Shown here: one piece after another, positions 17,328 through 27,841 of the stretch
How positions within the stretch are numbered: position 1 is the stretch's first letter
How the letters are laid out: every line of letters starts with the position of its first letter
Source: Pseudomonadota bacterium
GTDB lineage: Bacteria; Pseudomonadota; Gammaproteobacteria; Burkholderiales; Burkholderiaceae_C
Length of the DNA: 44,050 nt
NCBI GenBank assembly: GCA_018240325.1
Contig: JAFEFZ010000305.1
Span: forward strand, 1 to 44,050
Reading direction: 5' to 3'
Made by a program: the position numbers and the translations under genes
Notes under the pieces: generated by a model
Databases searched by the model: none
What the model was told of the DNA's origin: nothing
The model's input: only the letters and a program-made list of their open reading frames with translations

Positions 17328-17721
17328 CGGTGTTGCCCGGATTCGACGACGACGAAGGACGCGGCGTAGTCGCTCTCGTCAGTCAGGCTCAGGTGCGCGA
17401 CCCAGCCGCGCGCGTCGAACCATTCGGCCAGCGCGCCGTTCAGCCGGATCTGCGGCCGCCCGCCGGGCGCATTGACGACTTCACAGGCGCGCCAGGTCAT
17501 CGGCATGCGCAGCCCCAGGCCGATCGCCTTGCTGAAGGCTTCCTTGGCCGAGAAGCGCGTGGCCAGGTAGCGCACGCCGCGCGCTGCCACGCGCGCGCGC
17601 CGGTCGCGGAACACCTGCAGCTCGTGCGCGCCGAGCACGCGCGCGGGGAAGCGCTCGCCGTGGCGCGCGAGCGCCGCCTCGATGCGGCGCACGTCGACGA
17701 TGTCGGTGCCGATGCCGACGA

Positions 17722-17725
<4 letters not shown>
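17324..17725 (-). CDS. acpS: Holo-[acyl-carrier-protein] synthase AcpS
   Basis: A 133-residue phosphopantetheinyl transferase that converts apo-ACP to holo-ACP; its substrate protein AcpP is encoded at 30848-31087 on the same strand. Visible signatures are [12 protein letters not shown] at the very N-terminus (metal-binding Asp 8) and [13 protein letters not shown] near 57-69 (Glu 62). The length is typical (about 125-135). The start is GTG at 17725: the conserved IVGIGTDI begins right there and it forms a GTGA overlap with the pdxJ stop. In-frame sequence further upstream is inside pdxJ and is not part of the protein. Confidence 0.96.
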
Positions 17726-18527
<802 letters not shown>

Positions 18528-18531
<4 letters not shown>

Positions 18532-19331
18532 GGGCTTCGGTCGAGCAGCCGGTGCACGTCGGCCATCAACTGGCGGGTGCGCATCACCGGCGAGCCCAGA
18601 TGATAGTGAAGCAGCGCGCGCAGCACGCCGCGCAGGGCCGGCCCGGCGGCGGCGCAGGCGGCCTGCAGCGCGGCGGCGTCGTCGGCATCGAGCGCCGCGT
18701 GCAGCGCCAGCAGCACGGCACCGTCGATGCCGGGGCCGCTGCTGCTGGCGCACACGCCGGCTTCCGGCTGCAGCGTGTAGCCGCTGCCGGCGCGCAGCGG
18801 CTGCTGCGTCAGCGTCACGCGCGCCAGTTCGGGCAGCACGCCGGTCTCGCGCAGCAGCCGCAGCTCGAAGGCGCGCAGCACCGGCTGCCACCCGGCCTCG
18901 TCGGCCGCAGCCAGCAGCGTCAGCGCGTGCGCGTAGGCGTCGAACAGCGCCGGGTGCGGATCCTCGCGCGCGAGCAGGCGCAGCAGCAGCTCGTTCAGGT
19001 AGAAGCCGGGCAGCAGCGCGGCGCCGCCGGGCATCGCCGCGCCGCCCGCCCATTCGGCGCCGCGCAGCAGGTGGACTTCGGCCTGGGCGTCGTCGGCCGC
19101 ACGGCCGAGCGTGACCTGCAGCCGCTGGAACGGCAGCAGCACGCCGCGCAGCTGCGAATAGGGCCGCTTCGCGCCCTTGGCCACCGCCGCCAGCCGGCCG
19201 CGCTCGCGCGTGAACAGCTCGAGCACGAGGCTGCTTTCGCTCCAGTCGTAGTGGTGCAGCACGTAGGCCGCCAGCGGCGCCGCCGCGGCGCGGCGCGCGC
19301 CCGCCCGGCGCGCCGCCGCAGGCGCGCTCAT
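18528..19331 (-). CDS. recO: DNA repair protein RecO
   Basis: A 267-residue RecO, which with RecR loads RecA on single-stranded DNA coated by SSB (RecFOR pathway). The N-terminal OB-fold is recognisable in [50 protein letters not shown], and the helical part has [31 protein letters not shown] and [15 protein letters not shown]. The zinc-finger cysteines of some RecO proteins are missing, as in many proteobacteria. The N-terminus carries an alanine/arginine-rich extension of about 20 residues. It lies 58 bases downstream of era; its stop overlaps the pdxJ start. Confidence 0.95.
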
Positions 19332-19389
19332 TGAACTGCCCTGCGCACTGCGTGCTCCGGAATTCGCGCTCGGCAGCGGCCCGGCGCGC

Positions 19390-20304
19390 TCATTCGTAGC
19401 CCCAGCTGCGCAGGTGCGCCTCGTCGTCGGCCCAGCCGGCGCGCACCTTGACCCACAGCTCGAGGAAGACCCGGGCGCCGAGCAGCCGTTCCAGCTCCTG
19501 GCGTGCCTCGCTGCCGATGCGCTTCAGGCGCTCGCCGCCGGCGCCCAGCACCATGCCCTTGTGCGCGTCGCGCTCGACCACGATGGTCGCCGCGATGCGC
19601 CGCAGCCCGCCCTCGCCGCCTTCCTCGTCGAAGCGGTCGATCAGCACGGTGCAGCCGTAGGGCAGCTCGTCGCCGGTCAGGCGGAACAGCTTCTCGCGGA
19701 TCAGCTCGGCGGCGAGGAAGCGCTCGCTGCGGTCGGTGAGCGCGTCGGCGTCGTGCAGCCACGGCGCTTCGGGCAGGTACGGCGCGACCACGCCGAGCAG
19801 CCGCTCGACATCGGCGGCGCGGGTGGCCGACATCGGCACGTATTCGGCGAAGGGGTGGCGCTGCTGCATCGCCGCGAGCCACGGCAGCACGTCGTCGCGG
19901 CGGCGCAGCGCATCGAGCTTGTTGGCCACCAGCAGCGCCGGTTTGCCCGGCGGCAGCAGCGCCAGCACCTGGGCATCGGCGGCGCCGAAGCGGCCGGCCT
20001 CGCACACGAACAGCACCACGTCCACGTCGGCCAGCGCCGCGACCACGCTGCGGTTCAGGTGCCGGTGCAGCGCGCCGGCGTGGCGCGTCTGGAAGCCGGG
20101 GGTGTCGACGAACACGAACTGCGCGTGGCCCAGCGTGCGGATGCCGGTGATGCGGTGGCGCGTGGTCTGCGCCTTGGCCGAGGTGATGCTGATCTTCTGG
20201 CCGACCAGCGCGTTCAGCAGCGTGGATTTGCCGACGTTGGGCCGGCCGACGATCGCCACCAGCCCGCAGCGTGGCGGCGGCGCCGGTGCGGCAGGCGCGT
20301 CCAT
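19390..20304 (-). CDS. era: Ribosome-assembly GTPase Era
   Basis: A 304-residue GTPase that binds the 3' end of 16S rRNA during 30S maturation. G1 GRPNVGKST is at residues 20-28, the switch II region is FVDTPGF, G4 is NKLD, and G5 is MSATRAAD. The C-terminal KH domain contains [45 protein letters not shown]. The alanine/proline-rich leader [12 protein letters not shown] is longer than in E. coli. It begins 16 bases after the rnc stop, as in the classic lepB-rnc-era-recO order. Confidence 0.97.
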   Translation of the reverse strand: MDAPAAPAPPPRCGLVAIVGRPNVGKSTLLNALVGQKISITSAKAQTTRHRITGIRTLGHAQFVFVDTPGFQTRHAGALHRHLNRSVVAALADVDVVLFVCEAGRFGAADAQVLALLPPGKPALLVANKLDALRRRDDVLPWLAAMQQRHPFAEYVPMSATRAADVERLLGVVAPYLPEAPWLHDADALTDRSERFLAAELIREKLFRLTGDELPYGCTVLIDRFDEEGGEGGLRRIAATIVVERDAHKGMVLGAGGERLKRIGSEARQELERLLGARVFLELWVKVRAGWADDEAHLRSWGYE

Positions 20305-20320
20305 GGCCGGCGGCTGCCTG

Positions 20321-21025
20321 CTACGACCGCAGCGGGCTGCCCGGCCGGTCGCTGGCCTTCAGCCCTTCGAGCAGGCGCTGCGCCGCCTGCTGCTCGGCCG
20401 CGCGGCGCGAGCGGCCCTCGCCGCGCTCGGCCAGCCCGAGCGCGGCCACGCTGCACTCGACCTCGAAGGTCTGCGCGTGCGCCTGGCCGCGCGCCGCGAC
20501 GATGCGGTAGGCCGGCACCGGCAGCCGGCGCGCCTGCAGCCATTCCTGCAGCTCGGTCTTCGGATCCTTGGTCCAGCTGTCGATCGTGGTGGTGGCGATC
20601 AGCTCGCCGAACAGCGCGCGCACCACCTGCTGCGCGGCGTCGTAGCCGCCGTCGAGGAAGGCCGCGCCGATCAGCGCCTCGAGCGCATCGGCCAGGATCG
20701 ACGCGCGCTGCGCGCCGCCGCCGCGCGCCTCGCCCTCCGACAGGCGCAACACCTGCGGCAACCCGATCGCCAGCGCCGCGCGATGCAGGCTGTCCTCGCG
20801 CACCAGGTGCGCGCGCACCCGGGTCAGGTCGCCCTCGTCGGAGCCGGCGAAGCGCTGGTACAGCAGCGCCGACACCACCAGGTTCAGCACCGCATCGCCG
20901 AGGAACTCGAGCCGCTCGTTGTGCTCGACGCCCCAGCTGCGGTGCGTGAGCGCGCGCAGCAGCAGCGCCGGCTGCGCGAAGCGGTGGCCGAGCCGCTGCT
21001 GCAGCGGGGCGAGGTCGGCGTTCAT
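20321..21025 (-). CDS. rnc: Ribonuclease III
   Basis: A 234-residue double-strand-specific endoribonuclease that processes rRNA precursors and many structured mRNAs. The signature [12 protein letters not shown] (residues 36-47) and the second acidic pair in [18 protein letters not shown] near 110-127 form the catalytic site. A dsRNA-binding domain follows ([40 protein letters not shown] and [19 protein letters not shown]). The tail [10 protein letters not shown] is a little longer than usual. It lies between the DUF4845 gene and era. Confidence 0.97.
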   Translation of the reverse strand: MNADLAPLQQRLGHRFAQPALLLRALTHRSWGVEHNERLEFLGDAVLNLVVSALLYQRFAGSDEGDLTRVRAHLVREDSLHRAALAIGLPQVLRLSEGEARGGGAQRASILADALEALIGAAFLDGGYDAAQQVVRALFGELIATTTIDSWTKDPKTELQEWLQARRLPVPAYRIVAARGQAHAQTFEVECSVAALGLAERGEGRSRRAAEQQAAQRLLEGLKASDRPGSPLRS

Positions 21026-21053
21026 CGTGCGGTGGGCGGGCCGGTGCGCGGGC

Positions 21054-21428
21054 CTACTTGGATTCGCCGCGGAACTTGATCAGCAGGAACACCGGCTCGA
21101 CGATCGGGATCTCCTTGTCGTAGGCGAAGCGGATCACGAGCTTCTCGTTCTCCTTGGTGACCTCCAGGTCCTTGCCCGAGATCGACGAGATCGAGTATTC
21201 GATGTCCTTCTGCCGGTCGAAGGCGCGGCGCACCTCGGCCACCGTGGGCGGCGCCTCCTGCGCGACGCGGTTGACCGCGCGCTGGATCGTCAGGAACTCG
21301 TTGATCGCCGGCAGCACGCGCACGCCGACGTAGGCGACGAAGCCGATGATGATGGCCCAGGTCAGCAGGCCGAAGAGCGTGACGCCGCGCTGCGCACGGC
21401 GGGTCGACAGGCTTGGGCGGTGGAGCAT
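21054..21428 (-). CDS. DUF4845 family membrane protein
   Basis: A 124-residue protein of unknown function, typical of the slot between lepB and rnc in beta- and gammaproteobacteria. The N-terminus RRAQRGVTLFGLLTWAIIIGFVAYVGVRVLPAINEF looks like a type IV prepilin start (basic leader, Gly, then a long hydrophobic helix), although the usual Glu at position 5 is missing. The rest is a small soluble domain (FLTIQRAVNRVAQ, DIEYSISSISGKDLEVTKENEKLVIRFAYDKEIPI). ATG 21428 is preferred because AGAGG stands five bases upstream; GTG at 21434 is the alternative. The family's job is not established. Confidence 0.85.
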   Translation of the reverse strand: MLHRPSLSTRRAQRGVTLFGLLTWAIIIGFVAYVGVRVLPAINEFLTIQRAVNRVAQEAPPTVAEVRRAFDRQKDIEYSISSISGKDLEVTKENEKLVIRFAYDKEIPIVEPVFLLIKFRGESK

Positions 21429-21464
21429 CTGCACCTCTGGTCGCGCGGCCGGCGGCCGCGAGTG

Positions 21465-22432
21465 CTAGTGGAAGGACCCGATGCGGCGCGGGTTGCCGAA
21501 GTTCATCCAGACGAAGAAGGCGCGGCCGACGATGTTGGCGTCGGGCACGAAGCCCCAGTAGCGCGAATCCTGCGAGTTGTCGCGGTTGTCGCCCATCACG
21601 AAGTAGTGCCCCGGCGGCACCTTGCAGACCACGCCGTCGGGCTGGTAGCGGCAGTTCTCGCCGTACGGGAAGCTCTTCGTGCCGCTGCCGTAGAAGGCCT
21701 GCCGGCGCGGGTCGACCAGGATGCGGTGGCTGACGGCGCCGAGCTGCTCCTGGAACATCGGCACGTAGCGCAGACTGTCCTCGTCGTAGTACTCGCCGAT
21801 CGGCTCGATCGGCACCTCCTGGCCGTTGATCGCGAGCCGCTGGTTCCGGAACGCGACTTCGTCGCCGGGCACGCCGACCACGCGCTTGATGTAGTCGATG
21901 CGCGGATCCACCGGGTAGCGGAACACCATCACGTCGCCGCGCTGCGGGTCGTGGTTGTCGACCACCTTCTTGTTCAACACCGGCAGCCGGATGCCGTAGT
22001 GGAACTTGTTCACCAGGATCAGGTCGCCCACGGTCAGCGTCGGCAGCATCGAACCCGACGGGATCTTGAAGGGCTCGTACAGGAACGAGCGCAGCAGGAA
22101 CACCACCAGGATCACCGGGAACAGCCCGGCCGTCCAGTCGAGCCACCAGGGCTGCGCGAGCAGCCGGCGCTTGGCCTGCTCGACGTCGCCGTCGACCTGC
22201 GCGATGCCCTGGCGCGCGAGCACGGCGCGGCGCTGCGCATCCTGCTGCTCGAGTGCGGCGGCCGCCGCCTCGCGCGCCGGCCGGAAGCGCCAGCGCTCGG
22301 CCACCCAGTAGCCGAAGGTCAGCACCGTCAGCGTGAACAGCAGCAGCGCGAAGTTGCCGGTCCACAGGCCGAAGAACCAGCCGCCCAGGTACACGGCGAG
22401 CGCGCCGTACAGCACCGCAGTCAACGCGCTCA

Positions 22433-22436
<4 letters not shown>
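21465..22436 (-). CDS. lepB: Signal peptidase I
   Basis: A 323-residue inner-membrane serine protease that cuts signal peptides from exported proteins. Two N-terminal membrane segments (about 5-45 and 100-118) are separated by a cytoplasmic loop. The catalytic serine is Ser 129 in [10 protein letters not shown] and the lysine is Lys 184 in [14 protein letters not shown]; box E is [17 protein letters not shown] near 270. ATG 22436 (or the adjacent ATG 22433) overlaps the lepA stop. The lepA-lepB pair is the common arrangement in proteobacteria. Confidence 0.96.
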
Positions 22437-24241
<1,805 letters not shown>

Positions 24242-24298
24242 GGACGCGGATGCAGTCGCTTGCGCCGGGGCAGCACGGCGCCGCGGTTTCAGCGCGAG

Positions 24299-24652
24299 CT
24301 CAACTCGCGCAGCGATGTGGGGGCGCGCGGCGATGTGAAGGCGCGCAGCGCCGTGCTGGAAGCACAACGGCAACGCCGTTGCGGTGAAGGCTCATGTCGC
24401 GCAGCGATGTGAAGACGCGCAGCGCCGTGCTGGAAGCACAACGGCAACGCCGTTGCGGTGAAGGCTCATATCGCGCAGCGATGTGAAGGCGCGCAGCGTC
24501 GTGCTGGAAGCACAACGGCCATGCCGTTGCGGTGAAGGCTCATATCGCGCAGCGATGTGAAGGCGCGAAGCGCCGTGCTGGAAGCACAACGGCAACGCCG
24601 TTGCGGTGAAGGCTCATATCGCGCAGCGATGTGAAGGCGCGAAGCGCCGTGC
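24299..24652. repeat. Tandem array of a 74-base hairpin-rich repeat
   Basis: Five copies in a row: 24299-24390 (92 bases, with an internal 18-base partial duplication), 24391-24464, 24465-24538, 24539-24612 (each exactly 74) and a partial copy 24613-24652. Each unit read on the minus strand folds into four small hairpins: CAACGGC-GTT-GCCGTTG, TGCT-TCC-AGCA, GGCGC-TGC-GCGCC and ATCGC-TGC-GCGAT. Because 74 is not a multiple of three and the unit lacks stops in several frames, overlapping open frames cross the array; these are by-products. The array begins 57 bases upstream of lepA, in the position of its 5' leader. No other copy is seen in this window. Confidence 0.95.
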
Positions 24653-24659
24653 CGAAACC

Positions 24660-24691
24660 AAAAAAAAGGCACGTCGAAGTGTTGACGTGCC
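24660..24691 (-). terminator. Intrinsic terminator on the minus strand
   Basis: On the minus strand GGCACGTC pairs with GACGTGCC (8 base pairs, loop of 8) and is followed immediately by eight T residues (A8 at 24660-24667 on the plus strand). This is the only textbook intrinsic terminator in the window. It stands between mucD and lepA and separates transcripts arriving from upstream from the lepA leader. Confidence 0.85.
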
Positions 24692-24723
24692 CTCCAACAG
24701 AACGTTTGGCAACTGCTTGTTGG
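24660..24723 (-). ncRNA. Candidate small RNA, about 64 nt
   Basis: A TACAAT box on the minus strand (24730-24735) predicts a start near 24723, and the intrinsic terminator ends the transcript at about 24660. The product would be roughly 64 nt: an unstructured A/C-rich 5' part (AAGCCCAACAAGCAGTTGCC region) followed by the terminator hairpin and U tract, the plan of many Hfq-binding small RNAs. The surrounding bases are much less GC-rich than the genes (29 of 60 in 24661-24720). No known RNA family is recognised. A longer transcript from the box at 24911 is also possible. Confidence 0.45.
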
Positions 24724-24729
24724 GCTTTC

Positions 24730-24735
24730 ATTGTA
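24730..24735 (-). promoter_or_regulatory. -10 box TACAAT before the candidate small RNA
   Basis: CTACAAT on the minus strand, the same motif as at the rnm and EPS-regulator promoters. A weak -35 (CTTGCA, 24752-24757) stands 16 bases upstream. Confidence 0.45.
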
Positions 24736-24910
24736 GTCAAAAGGACCTGGCTGCAAGCCGCGCCAGTGCTTGTTTCCAGGCCGTTGCGCAACGTCTACAG
24801 GAGGATGTTGTCAACAGCTTGTCCACATATCTGGTTACCCATCCAGCCTGCTTCGGATTCGATCCGGAATCGGCGCCTCCAGGGCGCTAAAGCAGTGCAG
24901 GCGAGCGGCG

Positions 24911-24916
24911 ATTCTA
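24911..24916 (-). promoter_or_regulatory. Second -10 box, TAGAAT, in the mucD-lepA gap
   Basis: CTAGAATC on the minus strand matches the boxes before acpP and the EPS genes. Transcription from here would start near 24904 and could run about 245 nt to the terminator at 24660. The stretch between contains small hairpins, for example GCGCC-CTGGA-GGCGC, and no convincing gene. Confidence 0.4.
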
Positions 24917-25102
24917 GCTGGCGGCCCACCCAATCCTCGCCCACAGCCAATCGAAGTAACAGGTCACTAACCCGGCGGCAGGTCGGGGGCAGCGGGCCCA
25001 CGTCGCGTGTGGTGCATCAGATTTCCGCAACATGCAATGACCCGATAGTGAGGTCGGGAACTCGGTCCGGCCAGGCTCGTCGGAGCAACCCCGGCCGCAC
25101 TC

Positions 25103-25151
25103 GCCGCCCGCCGCCCGCCGCCCGCCGCCCGCCGCCCGCCGCCCGCCGCCC
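25103..25151. repeat. Seven tandem copies of the heptamer GCCGCCC
   Basis: A perfect 7 x 7 base array about 100 bases downstream of the mucD stop. Heptamer arrays expand and contract by slippage, so the copy number may differ between isolates. It lies in non-coding sequence, within the 1,011-base gap between lepA and mucD; the rest of the gap between this array and 24917 shows nothing that looks like a gene. Confidence 0.9.
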
Positions 25152-25252
25152 GCAGGCCGCGGGCCGCGGGGCAGCCGCGGCGCCCGAAGCCTCCCGAATT
25201 CCCGCCGCCGCGACCGCGGGCCGGGGCCGACCCGGCTCCTGGCACGAAGCGG

Positions 25253-26686
25253 TCAGCGTTGCGGCCGGATCACCACGAAGTTGACGGCGTCGCCGCGGCG
25301 CACCAGCACGTTCAGCGGCTTGGTCTTGTCGGCGCGCTGCACCAGCTGGCCGAACTGCCGGGCGTCGCTGATCTCGGTGTTGTCCAGCGACAGGATCACG
25401 TCGCCCTCGCGCAGCCCGGCGCGCGCCGCCGGCCCATCGACCGCCTCGACGCGCACGCCGCCCTTCACGCGCAGTTCGCGCTTTTGCGCGTCGCTCAGGT
25501 CGGTGATGCTCAGGCCGAGCGCGTTCTTGACCGGCGCCGGCGCAGCGCCGGAGTCGCTGGCGCGCCGCGCCGGCTTGTCGGCCTCGAATTCGGCCACGGT
25601 GACGCTCAGATCCTTGGTCGCGCCGCGGCGGAACACTTGCAGCGTGACCTTGCTGCCGGGCTTGGTGCTGCCGATCATGCGCGGCAGGTCGCCCGCCTTC
25701 TCGACCGCCTTGCCGTCGACCTTGGTGATGATGTCGCCCGCCTCGATGCCGGCCTTGTCGGCCGGACCGCCGGCCTCGGCGTTCTGCACCAGCGCGCCGA
25801 CGGGCTTGCCCAGGCCGATCGACTCGGCCACTTCCTTGGTCACCGGCGCGATCTGCACGCCGATGCGGCCGCGGATCACCCGCCCGGTGCTGCGCAACTG
25901 CTCCGACACGCGCATCGCGTCGTTGATCGGGATCGCGAAGGCGATGCCCATGTAGCCGCCCGAGCGGCTGAAGATCTGCGAGTTGACGCCCACGACTTCG
26001 CCGCGCAGGTTGAGCAGCGGGCCGCCGGAGTTGCCCGGGTTGATCGCCGCGTCGGTCTGGATGAACGGCAGGTAGTCGCCGGTGTCGCGCCCCTTGGCGC
26101 TGACGATGCCGGCGGTGACGGTGTTCTCGAGCCCGAAGGGCGAGCCGATCGCCACCACCCACTCGCCGACCTTCAGCCGGTCGCTGTCGCCGATTCTCAC
26201 CACCGGCAGCCCGGTGGCTTCGACCTTGACCAGCGCGATGTCGGTGCGCCGGTCGGTGCCGACGATGCGCGCCTTCAGCTCGCGCTTGTCGGTCAGCGTG
26301 ACGATCACCTCGTCGGCGCCCTCGACCACGTGGGCGTTGGTCATCACGTAGCCGTCGGCGCTCAGGATGAAGCCCGAGCCGATGCCGCGCTGCATCGGCT
26401 CGTCGTCGCCGCGCGGGCCGCGGCGCGGCCCCGGCAGCGGGATGCCGAAGCGGCGCAGGAACTCCTCCATGTTCGGATCGACGTCGACGCCGCCCTGGCG
26501 CGCGCGCTCGAGCGTGCGGATGTTGACCACCGCCGGGCCGACGCGCTCGACCAGTTCGGTGAAGTCGGGCAGCGACTGGGCGCGCGCCATCGCCGGCAGC
26601 GCCGACAGCGCGATCAGCAGCCAGGCCGTCAGCAGCAGCATGGCGGCACGGGGCAGGCCGGCCATCGGGGTCGCTCGGGTACGCAT
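25253..26686 (-). CDS. mucD: Periplasmic Do-like serine protease MucD/DegP
   Basis: A 477-residue HtrA-family protease/chaperone of the periplasm. The signal peptide (about residues 1-36) is followed by a trypsin-like domain with His 119 (TNAHVV), Asp 149 (TDIALV) and Ser 220 (GNSGGP), then two PDZ domains (about 265-360 and 395-475). A glycine/proline/arginine segment PGPRRGPRGDDEP sits in the loop before the protease core. It is the fourth gene of the rpoE-rseA-rseB-mucD operon, 51 bases after rseB, with GGAG before ATG 26686. In Pseudomonas MucD degrades misfolded envelope proteins and restrains the sigma-E (AlgU) response; the same role is inferred here. Confidence 0.95.
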   Translation of the reverse strand: MRTRATPMAGLPRAAMLLLTAWLLIALSALPAMARAQSLPDFTELVERVGPAVVNIRTLERARQGGVDVDPNMEEFLRRFGIPLPGPRRGPRGDDEPMQRGIGSGFILSADGYVMTNAHVVEGADEVIVTLTDKRELKARIVGTDRRTDIALVKVEATGLPVVRIGDSDRLKVGEWVVAIGSPFGLENTVTAGIVSAKGRDTGDYLPFIQTDAAINPGNSGGPLLNLRGEVVGVNSQIFSRSGGYMGIAFAIPINDAMRVSEQLRSTGRVIRGRIGVQIAPVTKEVAESIGLGKPVGALVQNAEAGGPADKAGIEAGDIITKVDGKAVEKAGDLPRMIGSTKPGSKVTLQVFRRGATKDLSVTVAEFEADKPARRASDSGAAPAPVKNALGLSITDLSDAQKRELRVKGGVRVEAVDGPAARAGLREGDVILSLDNTEISDARQFGQLVQRADKTKPLNVLVRRGDAVNFVVIRPQR

Positions 26687-26737
26687 GAAGGCTCCTCGGC
26701 AAGGGGGGTGGCGGCGCGGCGGCCGCGGCGATGATGA

Positions 26738-27841
26738 TCAGTCTCGTCGTTGCAGCGCCTGCACGAACTGGCGCAGCGTCGCCGCCGGCACGTCGCCGAC
26801 GGCAGTGATCCACCAGTCGGCGCCATGCGGCTGCATCAGCGTGTGCGTCGCGCCGCTGTGGCCCTGCATCGGCTGGCGCGCACGCTGGCCCGACGCCGGC
26901 TCGATGAACAATGACACGTGCGTGATGCCGTCGGAGAAGGCCAGCTGCAGCACGGCCGCATCGGCGCCGGCGGGGTCCAGGCTGCGACGCGCGCAGCCGG
27001 TGAGCTCGAAGCCGGCGGCCAGCGGCGCCAGCGTCCAACCCTCCTGCGCCAGATGGGCCGCCGTCTGGCGGGGCCGCACGCGGCGCCAGCCGTCGAGCTG
27101 GCGCATCGGCTGCAGCACGCTCTGCGGCCGCGGCTTGACACCGATCTCGACCTGCGAGAACGCGCTCGATTCGAGCACGCGGTCGGCCGCATCCAGCACG
27201 TCGGTGCGCAGCACCAGCGCGGTGCGCGCGTCGACCCACAGGCGCCGCGCGAAGCGCAGCGCATCGGCCGGGTCGAGCCGCAACACCGTCGCCTCGCGCC
27301 CGGCGACGAGTCCGCCGCCCTGGTCGTACACACGATAGAACTCCCGGGCGCGCGGATCCAGCACCTGCCGCAGCGACGCGAGCCGCGAGTCGCGCTGCTC
27401 GATCAACGCGACCCTGCGGGCCGGCCACAGCGTCGCGACCTGGTCGTTGTGGCGGTAGATCCGCTGCATCCGGCCGTCCAGCACCTCCAGCCGCTCGAAG
27501 GAGCCGGCGGCCGTGTGGAAATGCGCGACCTGCGCGCTCGACAGCACGCCGTCGGCGCTGAACACCAGCGTGCCCTGGTAGTTGAGTTGCTGCGCGGCCA
27601 CATGGATGCGCGCGAACCAGCGCCGCACCTCGGCGTCGCCGAGCGGCCGGCCGCCCTGCCCCGCCCGCTGCGGTGCGTCGGGCGCCGCCTGCACCGGCTG
27701 CCAGGCCGCGAGCCCCGCCGCGAGCAGCACCGCCGCCAGCTGCAGCGCCGCCGCGCGCACGGCGAGCCACCCCGCGACGCCCGCGCGCGCGCACGGCGCC
27801 CTGCGGTGCCGGCTGCGCCTGAGACGGCCCAGCGCGATCAT
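26738..27841 (-). CDS. rseB: Sigma-E regulatory protein RseB/MucB
   Basis: A 367-residue periplasmic protein that binds the anti-sigma factor RseA and shields it from proteolysis. A long basic start and signal-like hydrophobic stretch (LQLAAVLLAAGLAAW, about 33-48) precede the MucB/RseB domain: AQQLNYQGTLVF, AHFHTAAGSFERLEVLDG, NDQVATLWPARR, YRVYDQGGGLVAGREATVLRLDPADALRFARRLWVDARTALVLRTDVL. The C-terminal domain ends WWITAVGDVPAATLRQFVQAL. ATG 27841 overlaps the rseA stop by one base (TGATG). The N-terminus before the signal is unusually long and arginine-rich. Confidence 0.92.
   Translation of the reverse strand: MIALGRLRRSRHRRAPCARAGVAGWLAVRAAALQLAAVLLAAGLAAWQPVQAAPDAPQRAGQGGRPLGDAEVRRWFARIHVAAQQLNYQGTLVFSADGVLSSAQVAHFHTAAGSFERLEVLDGRMQRIYRHNDQVATLWPARRVALIEQRDSRLASLRQVLDPRAREFYRVYDQGGGLVAGREATVLRLDPADALRFARRLWVDARTALVLRTDVLDAADRVLESSAFSQVEIGVKPRPQSVLQPMRQLDGWRRVRPRQTAAHLAQEGWTLAPLAAGFELTGCARRSLDPAGADAAVLQLAFSDGITHVSLFIEPASGQRARQPMQGHSGATHTLMQPHGADWWITAVGDVPAATLRQFVQALQRRD

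Noticed and set aside
24299-24652. The array as a CRISPR
   Set aside because: The units are contiguous and nearly identical over all 74 bases; there are no unique spacers and no cas genes.
24299-24791. Repeated open frames across the array (products rich in R, H, C and S)
   Set aside because: The period is not a multiple of three and the unit lacks stop codons in several frames, so overlapping frames arise automatically; no ribosome site or family match was seen.
24809-24814. Perfect TTGACA -35 on the minus strand
   Set aside because: No -10 box stands 16-18 bases downstream (the sequence there is TTGCGC), so it was not called as a promoter.
24808-24827. DnaA-box-like pair (TTGTCAACA and TTGTCCACA)
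   Set aside because: Each differs from TTATCCACA, there are only two, and no origin genes or AT-rich unwinding region lie nearby.
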